Shown in pieces: positions 25,588 to 36,235 of a DNA stretch of 64,000 nucleotides. The first letter of the stretch is position 1; every line of letters starts with the position of its first letter. Made by a program: the position numbers and the translations under genes. The DNA is from Brevundimonas vesicularis (lineage in GTDB: Bacteria > Pseudomonadota > Alphaproteobacteria > Caulobacterales > Caulobacteraceae), in NCBI RefSeq assembly GCF_027886425.1, contig NZ_CP115671.1:2356001-2420000 (forward strand), read 5' to 3'. The notes beneath the pieces are model-generated. The model saw only the letters and a program-made list of their open reading frames with translations, was not told where the DNA came from and ran no database searches.

Positions 25588-28449
25588 TCAGAAGCGATAC
25601 CGCGCGCCAATGTAAACCTGGCGGCCAGTGTGGTGATAGACATAGGTGCTGTCACGCGGCAGGCCGATGTCGCCGTGGTTCTGACGGTTGGCTTCGTCGG
25701 TCAAATTCAGCCCCTCGACAGAAACACTGAGGTTATCGGTCAGGTTATAGGATGCTGAAGCGTCGATCGTCGTGGTTTCGGTCTTGCCCTGATACGGGAT
25801 CAGGCCCGTGGCGCCGTTTGAACCCGGCACGTTCTGGAAATAGGTGTCGCGATAGGCCGCCGACACACGCGCATTGAATTTGCCGTCGTCATAATACAGC
25901 GTCGCGTTCCAGGCGTTTGGCGACAGATTGACTAGGTCCGCTGTCACGAAGGCCGCGCAGGTTGCGGTGACGCAGTACTGAATCTCGGATTCAACGTGCG
26001 TGTAGTTCAGCTGCGTACCGATATTCGACAGCAGGCTGGGCAGGAAGGAGAACGTCTGCTGATAGCTGATCTCGAAGCCTTTCAGCGGGCCGCCCGGCGT
26101 GTTTGTGGGCGTGCTGAACTGATAGATGTCGCCGGCAGGACGACCGCCCGCCGGGAAGGCCACAGGGTTCAAGGCCGTCAGTTGGCTGTACGACAGCGGT
26201 TCGGTGGTCGTCTGCACATAGGTCGAGATGTCCTTGTAGAAGTAGGCGAAGGACAGCAGAGCTTCAGGCGCGAAGTAATATTCAACCGACAGGTCGTAGG
26301 TCGTCGCCCGATAGGGTTCCAACTCGACATTGCCCAGCGACGCCGTATTCGTCGCCGCCCCGGCTGCACTCAGCGTGAAGACCGGAACCAGACTCGTGAC
26401 AGGCGGTCGCGCCATGACCTTGGCGGCGCCCAAACGCACGATCAAATCCTTCATCGGCTCGATCGACACGTTCAGCGACGGTAGGGTGTCGTCGTATTCG
26501 TTCTCGCCCCGGACCGGCGTCGCAACACCACCGACGTTCGAATAACCCAAGGCGTCGACCTCGGTCTTGACCTGACGCACACCGACGTTGCCTCGGAAGG
26601 GCACACCCATGATTTCCGTGTCCCAGTCGGCCTGCACATAGGCGCCGGTGTCGGTCTCGGTCACGTCACGCCAGTTGCCATAGGTGGACGGATTGCCGTT
26701 CAGGCCGATCAGTCTGAAATCACCGCCTGCTACGCCCGTGTCGCAGTTGCAGTTGTAGTTCCAGACTGTTTGCAACGCAGCCAAATCCGGCCGAACCCAG
26801 CTGGTCGCAGCGCCTGACGGTAGATCGAGATTGCGACCGAACCCGCTCAGCAAATTGGTGACCGAAGCCATGCTCGTGCCCGCCGGCAGCGCTGGCGAAC
26901 CGTTGGCGTTGTTTGGGCGCGCGAAGGCGCGGCTGCTCGACTCGTATTCCTTGCGGCTGACGCCCGCTTTCAGTGTGAGCCAATCGCTTACGTCGAAGGC
27001 GAAGTTGGCCTCACCCGTCGTATAGACGTTTTCCTGGAAGTTCGAACTGATGCGCAGCTCCGAGCGGGGCTGGGCGCCCGTAGGCCCGACGACGCTCCAC
27101 TGTGTGGGGTCGGCGACATTGAAGCCCCAGTTGATCGCCGGCAGATTGCGGTTCTGACGGAAGTCATAGGAATAGCCGTCGACGTTCTGGCGATCGATGA
27201 TGGCGCTGACCTGGACCGGGTTGGCGAAGCTGGATTCCGCGCGACCGATCAAGCCGTCGAACCGCAGCCGATCCGAAAACTCGTGCTCGACCCCAAAGGT
27301 CATCTGCTTGAATTCGGTCTCCAGCTCGTCGAACCGCTGCTCGCTGCGGATGTCCATGTCGTCGAGCTGGGCATAGATCATCTCGCCCGTGTCGGGATCG
27401 ATCTCAAAGCTCATGATGTCGACCTGCGGCTTGCCGCCCTGATCGGCGCCACGGCTGAGCGACCAGGCTTGCAGGAAGTTTTCGCTGCGCGTCGAATCCA
27501 GCTTCGAGTACAGCATGTCCATCGTGAACAGGGTCGGACCGTTGCCGGGCCGGGCTTGCACCGACAGCGTCGCGCCCAGACGTTCCTGGCTGTGCTCCAG
27601 GCTGCCATAGCGCGGGATGCGAGGGTGGTAGGTGCGCGCGGCGTTCGGCAGGACAGCGCCATTCTGGAAACCGCCGTCGGCGCTGGCAGGTCCCCAGCGC
27701 ACCGAGCTGAAACCTTCCTCCAGACTGTCGCGCTCGCTGTAGGCGATCGAGAACAGAGCGCCGATCTGGTCATCCGCCCAGGTGTTCGAAATCAGACCGG
27801 CGAAGCGCGGGCTCCAGTCCTGCGACAGATCGTTGTAGCCGTACTGGCCAGACAGCGCGCCCTGGAAGCCCATCTTGTCGAATGGACGGCTGGTGCGCAA
27901 ATCGACGGTCGCCCCCAGCGACCCCTCTTCCGTCTCGGCCGAGGCGGTCTTGCGCACCGTGATATTGTTAAAGAGCTCTGAGGCGAAGACGTTGAAGTCA
28001 AAGCCACGACCGCGATTCACCCCGCCCGACGAGTCGGTGGCGCCGGTCGATGCCTGGGCCTCGATGCCGTTGATCCGCGTGCGGGTAAATTCCGAGCTGA
28101 GCCCGCGGACGGTGATCGACCGGCCCTCGCCCGCATCGCGGTCGATCGAGACGCCGGGAATGCGCTGGATCGACTCGGCCAGATTGGTGTCGGGGAAATC
28201 CGCGATGTCCTCAGCTGAAATGGCGTCGACGACGCCAGCTTCGCGGCGTTTGATGTTCAAGGAGTTCTGAAGGCTGGCCCGGAAGCCCGTGACGACGATA
28301 TCATCGACTTCTGCAGCGTCATCCGTCTGAGGCGCAGCGACCTCGACCGTTTGAGCGGCGGCGTCATGCGCCATCATGGCGAGAGCTAGGGCTCCCAGCG
28401 ACGCGGTGGCGACCAGGGCGTGGCGCGCAAATTTGTGGCGTTGGATCAT
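25588..28449 (-). CDS. TonB-dependent receptor of the pectin locus
   Basis: The 953-residue outer-membrane receptor has a signal peptide (to about residue 33, ending DAAAQ). A plug domain starts DDIVVTGFRASLQNSLNIKRREAGVVDAISAEDIADFPDTNLAESIQRIPGVSI-type, as in the TIGR01782 receptors common in Caulobacterales and Xanthomonads, and a large barrel ends in YIGARYRF. The ATG at 28449 is preceded by GGAGGAGA; the upstream in-frame start at 28536 is not supported. Two operator-like sites lie 72-120 bp upstream. Inferred role: uptake of galacturonate oligomers released by PL10/GH28. Confidence 0.94.
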   Translation of the reverse strand: MIQRHKFARHALVATASLGALALAMMAHDAAAQTVEVAAPQTDDAAEVDDIVVTGFRASLQNSLNIKRREAGVVDAISAEDIADFPDTNLAESIQRIPGVSIDRDAGEGRSITVRGLSSEFTRTRINGIEAQASTGATDSSGGVNRGRGFDFNVFASELFNNITVRKTASAETEEGSLGATVDLRTSRPFDKMGFQGALSGQYGYNDLSQDWSPRFAGLISNTWADDQIGALFSIAYSERDSLEEGFSSVRWGPASADGGFQNGAVLPNAARTYHPRIPRYGSLEHSQERLGATLSVQARPGNGPTLFTMDMLYSKLDSTRSENFLQAWSLSRGADQGGKPQVDIMSFEIDPDTGEMIYAQLDDMDIRSEQRFDELETEFKQMTFGVEHEFSDRLRFDGLIGRAESSFANPVQVSAIIDRQNVDGYSYDFRQNRNLPAINWGFNVADPTQWSVVGPTGAQPRSELRISSNFQENVYTTGEANFAFDVSDWLTLKAGVSRKEYESSSRAFARPNNANGSPALPAGTSMASVTNLLSGFGRNLDLPSGAATSWVRPDLAALQTVWNYNCNCDTGVAGGDFRLIGLNGNPSTYGNWRDVTETDTGAYVQADWDTEIMGVPFRGNVGVRQVKTEVDALGYSNVGGVATPVRGENEYDDTLPSLNVSIEPMKDLIVRLGAAKVMARPPVTSLVPVFTLSAAGAATNTASLGNVELEPYRATTYDLSVEYYFAPEALLSFAYFYKDISTYVQTTTEPLSYSQLTALNPVAFPAGGRPAGDIYQFSTPTNTPGGPLKGFEISYQQTFSFLPSLLSNIGTQLNYTHVESEIQYCVTATCAAFVTADLVNLSPNAWNATLYYDDGKFNARVSAAYRDTYFQNVPGSNGATGLIPYQGKTETTTIDASASYNLTDNLSVSVEGLNLTDEANRQNHGDIGLPRDSTYVYHHTGRQVYIGARYRF

Positions 28450-28521
28450 TCTAGTCTCTCCTCCCAAGTGTTGCGCATCAAGGATCGAACGCCCTCGTTC
28501 ACGCCTCCCGCTGCTGACGGG

Positions 28522-28535
28522 AAACACCGGTGTCA
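28522..28535. promoter_or_regulatory. Operator-like site 2 of the pectin genes
   Basis: AAACACCGGTGTCA contains the perfect 10-bp palindrome ACACCGGTGT. Its centre is about 80 bp upstream of the TonB receptor start and 34 bp from the centre of site 3. Confidence 0.6.
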
Positions 28536-28555
28536 AAACGAGTTAGCCGTTTGAC

Positions 28556-28569
28556 TGCTACCGGTGTCA
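28556..28569. promoter_or_regulatory. Operator-like site 3 of the pectin genes
   Basis: TGCTACCGGTGTCA shares ACCGGTGTCA with site 2 and the ACCGGT core with site 1. Two sites about three helical turns apart fit cooperative repression of the receptor promoter. Confidence 0.6.
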
Positions 28570-28745
28570 TTCCTGTTTAGTCATATTTGGCCGCGACTCG
28601 CAAGCAGGCGACGATCCTGGTAGCGGATTTGTAATCTCGTCGAAGAGCGTGGGTTAAGCGGGAAAGTAGGTGCAACCTGCACGCCGGCGCACTGTGCGGT
28701 TTCGAAGAATACCTGCCACTTGAAAGAACCGACGGACGTCCTGCC

Positions 28746-30304
<1,559 letters not shown>

Positions 30305-30308
<4 letters not shown>

Positions 30309-31018
30309 GACGTGATCGAATCCGGGGCAGGAAGATGGGCGGGGTCTTGGCCGGGCGGGGCCGATATTTCAAGGGCGGGGAGCTCAAGAGCGGCGGGGCC
30401 GTCGGCCTCCAGCAGGGCGATCAAGCGATCCAGGGCGACGGCCAGGGTCTCGTCCACATGATGCAGGGTCGAGGTCCAGTCCTCCAACGCCTTCAACTCG
30501 GCGCGACCGTCCGACACGCCGCGCAGGGCGATCAGGGGCACACCGAAGGTCTGGGCGGCGCGGACCAGGGCCCAGGTCTCCATGTCCACCATCTCGGCGT
30601 CGATGGCGTCATAGGCGGCGCCGGAGACGACATTCGCACCCGTAGAAAGGGAGGCCGTCGGCACGCCGGGGATCGGGCAAGGCAAAGACAGGACGGCGGG
30701 CTGGTCCAGCAACGGCGTCACGCCCTTCGGAAAACCGAGCGGGCTGGCGTCCATGTCGCGATAGGCGACGGACGAGGCCTGATAAACCGCCGCATGCTCC
30801 AACACCCGCGACCCGCACGAGCCCACCGATACGATCAGATCCGGCAGATCGTTCGCCGCTTCCAGCCGCGCCAGGGCGGCGCCCAGGCTCACGGCGGCCT
30901 CCACCGGACCGACGCCGGTCATCAGCGGCGTGATCCGGGCCTGAAGGTGCAGGCCGTATTCCGCAGGCGCGGCCATGACGTAGAGCAGCGAAACCCCGCC
31001 ATGCCGCGCCAGCTTCAT
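30305..31018 (-). CDS. 5'-methylthioadenosine/S-adenosylhomocysteine nucleosidase-like phosphorylase
   Basis: The 237-residue protein belongs to the PNP/UDP phosphorylase superfamily. A central glycine-rich MTGVGPVEAAVSLGAAL (about residues 33-49), the SVGSCGS segment, AEMVDMETWALVRAA in the nucleoside/ribose-binding position, and RGVSDGRAE, which holds the usual catalytic aspartate, are visible. Hydrolysis of MTA/SAH to adenine is the best family guess, although the N-terminus departs from standard MtnN. A purine-nucleoside role would fit its place between the RNA methyltransferase and guaA. Start and stop overlap both neighbours by 4 bp. Confidence 0.82.
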
Positions 31019-32316
31019 GCCGCGCGCTCGTAGACGGCGGCGAAGAATCCGTCGGTGTCGGCCGAGGCTGGCGACAGCCGAAGGCGCGCCCCGGACGCCA
31101 GCTCGGCGAACTTCGCCTGAGCCGCCTCGGTCAGTTGCGGCGCCGACAGGACATCGGCGACGGCGACCGGGCGGAAGTCGGGATTGGCGGCCTCGAAGGC
31201 GTCCACGCTGGCCTCGTTCTCGCGCGCCAGCATCGAGCAGGTGACATAGACCAGACGACCGCCCGGCTTAACCAGCTTGGTCGCCTGGCTCAAAATACGC
31301 ACCTGCAAGCCGTGCAGCTTTTCGACCTCCTCGGCTGTCAGCCGCCAAGCATCCTCGGGCCGACGACGCCAGGTGCCAGATCCCGAACAGGGCGCATCGA
31401 CGAAGACCAGATCGGCCTGCCCGTTCAGGTCTTCCAGACCGCCGCCGTTCTGACCGATCAGGACCAGATCCGCCTCGACGCCCGCGCGTTGTAGACGCGG
31501 GCGGATGTTCTCCAGACGCTTGTTCACGACATCTGACGCGACCAGCTTGCCCTGTGCGGACATGGCCTGCGCCAGACCCAGCGTCTTGCCGCCGCCGCCG
31601 GCGCAGTAATCCACCACCGTCATGCCGGGTGCGGCGCCCGCCAGCCAGCAAACCACCTGGCTGCCTTCGTCTTGGATTTCGAACCGACCGGCCTTGAAGC
31701 CTTCCAGCGCCTGGATGTTGGGCGGCGGTTCCGACGGCACGCGCAGGCCGACGGCCGACCAGGGCGTGCGCGACACGTCCAGCCCTGCGGCCTTCAGTTC
31801 GGCCTCGACCTCATCGACCGTGGCGGCCGCATCATTGACGCGCAGGTCGATCGGCGCGCGCGGCGCCATCAGGGCGTGGGCTTCCTCGGCCCAGCGGTCG
31901 CCGAAGGTGGCCTTGAAATCCTCGACCACGAACTCGGGCAGGCCGGCGGCGACCCAGCCCGGCAGTTCGCCCTGACCGGCCGTGATGCGGCTGCGCTCCT
32001 GTTTGGACAGCGGGCGCGGACCATAGCCGTCACCGGAATGCAGGGCCTCGATCTCTTCCAAGGACAGGCCGTCGATGGCGTGCAGCGAACCGATGACCAG
32101 AGCCCGACCGTCTTCACGCCCGCCCATGATCCACGACAGGCGGCCGCGCGCGCGCAGCACCTTATAGACCCTATCGGCGATGGCGCGCCGGTCCTTGGAC
32201 CCGGCGTAGCGGTTGGCCGTGCCCCAGGCCTTCATGACGGCCTCGGCCGGTTGGCGGCCTTGGGCGATGGAGTCCAGGACGGAGGCGGCGGCGGCTAGGC
32301 GAGCGGCTGGGGTCAA
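31015..32316 (-). CDS. RsmB-family RNA (cytosine-5) methyltransferase
   Basis: The 433-residue SAM-dependent enzyme matches the RsmB/NOL1/NOP2 family. An N-terminal NusB-like helical region (DRRAIADRVYKVLRARGRL) precedes the catalytic domain with SAM motif I VVDYCAGGGGKTLGLAQ, the motif IV proline-cysteine in VFVDAPCSGSGTWRR, and the motif VI nucleophile region LVYVTCSMLARENEA. Target is probably a 16S rRNA cytosine, but RsmB-type and RsmF-type enzymes cannot be separated here. The start is TTG at 32316, 9 bp after the MAPEG stop, with only a weak ribosome binding site, so the exact start is less sure than the product. Confidence 0.9.
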   Translation of the reverse strand: MTPAARLAAAASVLDSIAQGRQPAEAVMKAWGTANRYAGSKDRRAIADRVYKVLRARGRLSWIMGGREDGRALVIGSLHAIDGLSLEEIEALHSGDGYGPRPLSKQERSRITAGQGELPGWVAAGLPEFVVEDFKATFGDRWAEEAHALMAPRAPIDLRVNDAAATVDEVEAELKAAGLDVSRTPWSAVGLRVPSEPPPNIQALEGFKAGRFEIQDEGSQVVCWLAGAAPGMTVVDYCAGGGGKTLGLAQAMSAQGKLVASDVVNKRLENIRPRLQRAGVEADLVLIGQNGGGLEDLNGQADLVFVDAPCSGSGTWRRRPEDAWRLTAEEVEKLHGLQVRILSQATKLVKPGGRLVYVTCSMLARENEASVDAFEAANPDFRPVAVADVLSAPQLTEAAQAKFAELASGARLRLSPASADTDGFFAAVYERAA

Positions 32317-32325
32317 TTCAGGCTT

Positions 32326-32721
32326 TCAAACGAAGAACAGGGACGCCAGGACCATGACCAGTCCCGCAAGCGAGACCACCCAGACCAGCGACCGGATATA
32401 GGGAACGCCGAAGGCGTAGAGCGGCACATAGAAGACCCGCGCCCAGAAATAGAGCGCCGCGCCCCACACCGTCAGGGCGCTGGACGCGCCGATGACGTGA
32501 GCGATCAGCACCGCGCCGATGAACAGCGGCAGGGTTTCGTACAGATTGGCCTGGGCGCGTTCGAGACGGCCGGTCAGCGGCTTCTTCGCCTCCGGCGTCT
32601 CGTCGCGCGGACCCGCATTCCATTTCGAGCCGAACTCGGCCGTCCGCGCCCCGGCGGGCAGGAAGATCTGAACCAGGGCGAGGATCAGCGTCAGGGCCAG
32701 ATAGGTGAGTTCGGTCGTCAT
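32326..32721 (-). CDS. MAPEG family membrane protein
   Basis: The 131-residue protein has four predicted helices and the MAPEG pattern: an RLERAQANLYETLPLFIGAV segment with the conserved E-N-ET residues at about 52-66, then YFWARVFYVPLYAFGVPYIRSL. Members of this family are eicosanoid/glutathione-metabolism-like enzymes in eukaryotes; the bacterial role is unsettled. It is 6 bp downstream of guaB and 9 bp upstream of the RsmB-like gene, so it is part of the purine operon by position only. Confidence 0.9.
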   Translation of the reverse strand: MTTELTYLALTLILALVQIFLPAGARTAEFGSKWNAGPRDETPEAKKPLTGRLERAQANLYETLPLFIGAVLIAHVIGASSALTVWGAALYFWARVFYVPLYAFGVPYIRSLVWVVSLAGLVMVLASLFFV

Positions 32722-32727
32722 GGTCGC

Positions 32728-34185
32728 CTACCCCTGCCGATAGTTGGGTGCTTCACGCGTGATCATCACGTCGTGGACGTGGCTTTCACGCAGACCCGCA
32801 CCGGTGATGCGCACGAAACGGGCGCGCTCCTGGAACTCAGGAATGGTGCCGGCGCCGACATAGCCCATGGAGGCACGAAGACCGCCGACCATCTGGTGCA
32901 GAACCGGGCTGATCGGGCCCTTATAGGGCGTCTGACCCTCGATGCCCTCGGGCACCAGCTTCTCGGACGAGACTTCCTTCTGGAAATACCGGTCCGCCGA
33001 GCCGCGCGCCATGGCCCCCACCGAGCCCATGCCGCGATACGACTTGTAGCTGCGGCCCTGGTACAGGAAGACCTCGCCGGGGCTTTCGTCGGTGCCGGCG
33101 AACATCGAGCCCATCATGGCCACGTTGGCGCCGGCCGCGATGGCCTTGGCCAGGTCGCCCGAGTATTTGATGCCCCCGTCCGCGATGACCGAGGCGCCCG
33201 TGCCCCTGGCCGCGCGCGCGGCGTCCATCACCGCCGTCAGCTGCGGCACGCCCACGCCGGCGACTATGCGGGTGGTGCAGATGGAGCCGGGACCGATGCC
33301 CACCTTCACCGCATCCGCGCCTGCGTCGATCAGGGCCCGCGTCGCATCATAGGTCGCGACATTGCCGGCGATGATCTGTAGCCGGTTGTTCTCGCGCTTG
33401 ATCCGCTCGACCACCTGGGCGACCGAGGCCGAGTGACCGTGGGCGGTGTCGATCACGACCACGTCGCAACCCGCTTCGGCCAGAGCCATCGCCCGCTCGT
33501 AGCCGGCGTCGCCGACCGTCGAAGCCGCCCCGACCAGCAGACGCCCCTGGTCGTCCTTGGCCGCGTGGGGGAAGGCCTGGGCCTTCTCGATGTCCTTCAT
33601 GGTGATCAGGCCGACGGCCCGATAATCCTCATCCACCACGATGACGCGTTCGATCTTGCGGGTCTTCAGCAACTCGCGCGCTTCATCGCGGCTGGCGCCC
33701 TCGCGGACCGTGATCAGGTCGCCCGTGGTCATCAGCGAGGCGGCGGTGACGTTCAGGTCGCTCTCGAAGCGCATGTCGCGGTGGGTCAGCATGCCGACCA
33801 GCTTGCCCGTCGCCGGATCCACGACGGGGAAGCCGGTGATCTTCTTGCGCGCCACGATCTCGCGCACTTCGCCCAGCGTCGTCTGCGGGCCGACCGTCAC
33901 CGGATTGACTACCATCCCGCTCTCATAGCGTTTGACGGCGCGGACCTCGTCGGCCTGCTCCTCGATGGTCATGTTGCGGTGCAGAACGCCCAGACCGCCG
34001 GACTGGGCCATGGCGATGGCCAGACGGCTTTCCGTCACCGTGTCCATGGCGGACGACAGCAGCGGGATGTTCAGTTTGATGTCGCGCGTCAGCTGGGTCG
34101 AGACATCGACCATCGCCGGCATGAACTCGGATGCGCCGGGTTCCAGCAAAACATCGTCGAAGGTCAGTCCTTCGCGTATCTCCAT
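32728..34185 (-). CDS. guaB: Inosine-5'-monophosphate dehydrogenase
   Basis: The 485-residue enzyme oxidises IMP to XMP with NAD+, the committed step to GMP. The N-terminal FDDVLLEP, two CBS domains (about residues 95-205), the catalytic-cysteine loop GIGPGSICTTRIVAGVG and the flap MARGSADRYFQ are all present. The ATG at 34185 has GGAG upstream and gives the conserved MEIREGLTFDDVLL start; the upstream in-frame extension to 34239 does not match the family. It is the first gene of the minus-strand operon ending in guaA, and the DUF2061 gene is divergent. Confidence 0.98.
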   Translation of the reverse strand: MEIREGLTFDDVLLEPGASEFMPAMVDVSTQLTRDIKLNIPLLSSAMDTVTESRLAIAMAQSGGLGVLHRNMTIEEQADEVRAVKRYESGMVVNPVTVGPQTTLGEVREIVARKKITGFPVVDPATGKLVGMLTHRDMRFESDLNVTAASLMTTGDLITVREGASRDEARELLKTRKIERVIVVDEDYRAVGLITMKDIEKAQAFPHAAKDDQGRLLVGAASTVGDAGYERAMALAEAGCDVVVIDTAHGHSASVAQVVERIKRENNRLQIIAGNVATYDATRALIDAGADAVKVGIGPGSICTTRIVAGVGVPQLTAVMDAARAARGTGASVIADGGIKYSGDLAKAIAAGANVAMMGSMFAGTDESPGEVFLYQGRSYKSYRGMGSVGAMARGSADRYFQKEVSSEKLVPEGIEGQTPYKGPISPVLHQMVGGLRASMGYVGAGTIPEFQERARFVRITGAGLRESHVHDVMITREAPNYRQG

Positions 34186-34312
34186 AGGGAGTCTCCGTTT
34201 TGCGGGCCGCGTATAACGGGATGCGGGGGTCGGGGGCAAGGCCGATTGCGGTTATAGGCCTGATAGATTTTATTGCTTTGCAACCCGCAGGGCCGCTCAC
34301 CATTCTCTCCGC

Positions 34313-34858
34313 ATGGTCGGCGTCATCCTCAGCACCGCGCGCAAACTGGCTCTGAAGATCGCCAGCTATGGCGTCATGCACCTGATCGTCGCCATCCTGG
34401 TCGCCTTCGCCATCACTCGCGACTGGCGCATCGCCCTGGCCGTCGGCATGGTCGAGCCGATCTTTCAGACCATCGCCTACACCGTCCACGACCGCATCTG
34501 GCACAAGGTCGAGCGGCGTCGCATGGCCTCCAATATCGAGGAGGCGACAGAGGCCTTCACCGCCCGCCTCGACATCATGTCGCCCGAGGAACAGCGCCGC
34601 TCGCACGACGCTCATCACGGCCACAGCCACACCCTGCCCCGGTCGTTCAAACAGATCGCGCTGAAGACCGTCACCTACGGCGTCATGCATTTCGCCGTGG
34701 CGGTCGCCGTGGCCTACGCCCTGACCAACGACATCCGCACGGCGCTGACCATCGGCATGGTCGAGCCTCTGGTGCAAACGCTCTTCTTCGCCCTGCACGA
34801 CCGCATCTGGTCGCGCCTGGAAGATCGCAGAGCCCGCGCGAGCGCAGCCGCCGCCTGA
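34313..34858 (+). CDS. Tandem DUF2061 membrane protein with histidine-rich linker
   Basis: The 181-residue protein consists of two copies of the DUF2061 unit (about residues 7-70 and 113-172). Each has the pattern K-T/I-x-Y-G-V-M-H, a hydrophobic helix, R-x-A-L-x-x-G-M-V-E-P, and HDRIW. The copies are joined by a histidine-rich stretch (HDAHHGHSH, about residues 97-105). The two repeats are clearly homologous, which suggests an internal duplication. Function unknown; membrane location is likely from the two hydrophobic segments per copy. The gene is divergent from guaB and ends 4 bp before rlmE (convergent). Confidence 0.86.
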   Translation: MVGVILSTARKLALKIASYGVMHLIVAILVAFAITRDWRIALAVGMVEPIFQTIAYTVHDRIWHKVERRRMASNIEEATEAFTARLDIMSPEEQRRSHDAHHGHSHTLPRSFKQIALKTVTYGVMHFAVAVAVAYALTNDIRTALTIGMVEPLVQTLFFALHDRIWSRLEDRRARASAAAA

Positions 34859-34862
34859 CGCG

Positions 34863-35573
34863 TCAGCGCTTGTTCAGCGCGACCAGAAACACCTCGGCGC
34901 TGTCCTTCCGGCTCGACGCCGGCTTGACGTATTTCACCGTCTCGAACTCCTCGCGCAGCCGCGCCAGAACCCCGCCCGCGTCCCCGCCCTGGAAGTTCTT
35001 GGAGACGAAATTTCCGCCGGGCCGCAGCGTGCGGATGGCGAAGTCGGCGGCGATCTCGATCAGCGCGATGATCTTCAAATGGTCCGTCTGGCGATGTCCG
35101 ACCGTATTGTGCGCCATGTCCGACAGCACCAGGTCCGGCGCCCCGCCGATGGCGTCGATCAGCTGCTGGTCCACACCCGGATGGGTGAAATCGGCCTGAA
35201 GCAGGGTCGCGCCCGGGATCGGCGCGATCATCAGCAGGTCGACGCCCGCCACCGCGCCCGCCCCCCGGTTTAACGCCACCTGGACCCAGCCGCCGGGCGC
35301 CGCGCCCAGGTCGATGACCTTTGACCCGCGCTTGATCAGCCGGAACTTGTCGTCGATCTCGATCAGCTTGAAGGCCGCGCGCGAGCGCCAGCCTTCGGCC
35401 CGCGCCTTTTCAGACCATTTGTCCGACAGCTGGCGTTTGATCCATTGCTGGCTCGACATCGACTTGGTGTCGGCCGTCTTCATCTTGGTGCCCATGCCGC
35501 GTCCGGCGGCGGTTCCGCCGGTGGGCGGTTTCACCATCCGGCGGCGCTCTTGGGGCTTTTCGTCTTCGCTCAT
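34863..35573 (-). CDS. rlmE: 23S rRNA 2'-O-ribose U2552 methyltransferase
   Basis: The 236-residue FtsJ/RrmJ-family enzyme methylates the ribose of the A-loop uridine in 23S rRNA. After a basic N-terminal tail (about residues 1-45) come RSRAAFKLIEID, the SAM motif VIDLGAAPGGWVQ (about residues 84-96), VLSDMA, FVSKNFQGG and SAEVFLVA, supplying the K-D-K-E catalytic tetrad. The ATG at 35573 was chosen by family fit; the track upstream of it is antisense to the cyclophilin gene. Convergent with the DUF2061 gene. Confidence 0.96.
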   Translation of the reverse strand: MSEDEKPQERRRMVKPPTGGTAAGRGMGTKMKTADTKSMSSQQWIKRQLSDKWSEKARAEGWRSRAAFKLIEIDDKFRLIKRGSKVIDLGAAPGGWVQVALNRGAGAVAGVDLLMIAPIPGATLLQADFTHPGVDQQLIDAIGGAPDLVLSDMAHNTVGHRQTDHLKIIALIEIAADFAIRTLRPGGNFVSKNFQGGDAGGVLARLREEFETVKYVKPASSRKDSAEVFLVALNKR

Positions 35574-35645
35574 CGTTCCCACATAGCCCCGACCGGCGTT
35601 GCGGGCTATGTCCCGCCTCAAATCAACCCAAAGAGGACGACCGAC

Positions 35646-36107
35646 ATGGCCGACACCCTGACCTTCACCCTGGACACCGGCGACGGCGAAGCCCGCGACG
35701 TGGTTATCAAGCTGCGCCCCGACCTGGCCCCCGGCCACGTCGAACGCATCACAGAGCTGGCCAAGGAAGGCTTCTACGACGGCGTGGTCTTCCACCGCGT
35801 GATCCCGGGCTTCATGGCCCAGGGCGGCGATCCGACCGGCACCGGCACCTCGGGCTCCAAGAAGCCGAACCTGAAGGCCGAGTTCTCGGCCGAGCCGCAC
35901 GTGCGCGGCGTCTGCTCGATGGCCCGCACGTCAGACCCCAACAGCGCCAACTCTCAGTTCTTCATCGTCTTCGACGACGCCACCTTCCTGGATCGCCAAT
36001 ACACCGTCTGGGGCCAGGTCGAATCGGGCATGGAACACGTCGACGCCCTGCCCAAGGGCGAGCCGCCGCGCAGCCCCGGCAAGATCGTCAAGGCGACGGT
36101 CAACTAA
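35646..36107 (+). CDS. Peptidyl-prolyl cis-trans isomerase, cyclophilin type
   Basis: The 153-residue cytosolic cyclophilin has the catalytic FHRVIPGFMAQGGD (about residues 49-62), followed by SMARTSDPNSANSQFFIVF and FLDRQYTVWGQV, the standard active-site elements. No signal peptide is visible. The ATG at 35646 is internal to a longer open frame that reads antisense through rlmE and was discarded. The gene is divergent from rlmE, with a 72-bp shared promoter region. Confidence 0.96.
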   Translation: MADTLTFTLDTGDGEARDVVIKLRPDLAPGHVERITELAKEGFYDGVVFHRVIPGFMAQGGDPTGTGTSGSKKPNLKAEFSAEPHVRGVCSMARTSDPNSANSQFFIVFDDATFLDRQYTVWGQVESGMEHVDALPKGEPPRSPGKIVKATVN

Positions 36108-36120
36108 AGCGAAAGCGGCA

Positions 36121-36141
36121 GAGTTGGACTTCGTCCAACTC
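36121..36141. repeat. Perfect 9-bp hairpin downstream of the cyclophilin gene
   Basis: GAGTTGGAC and GTCCAACTC are separated by TTC. No T-run follows, so it is not a classical terminator; it may be a genome-wide intergenic repeat or a processing hairpin. Confidence 0.5.
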
Positions 36142-36235
36142 GGATTAGATTTCGCGCAACGAGAATGTGCGCAATCTTGACGTTTCTCGATGATGGCTTT
36201 CAGTTGCAACGCTGAGCCATCGTCGGGGGACGACA

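Larger units (their letters stand above)
28450..28745. other. Intergenic region between guaA and the pectin-locus receptor
   Basis: This 296-bp gap contains the receptor ribosome binding site, two ACCGGT-centred operator-like sites (28522-28535 and 28556-28569) and about 170 bp to the guaA stop in which I see no gene and no convincing intrinsic terminator. Confidence 0.6.
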
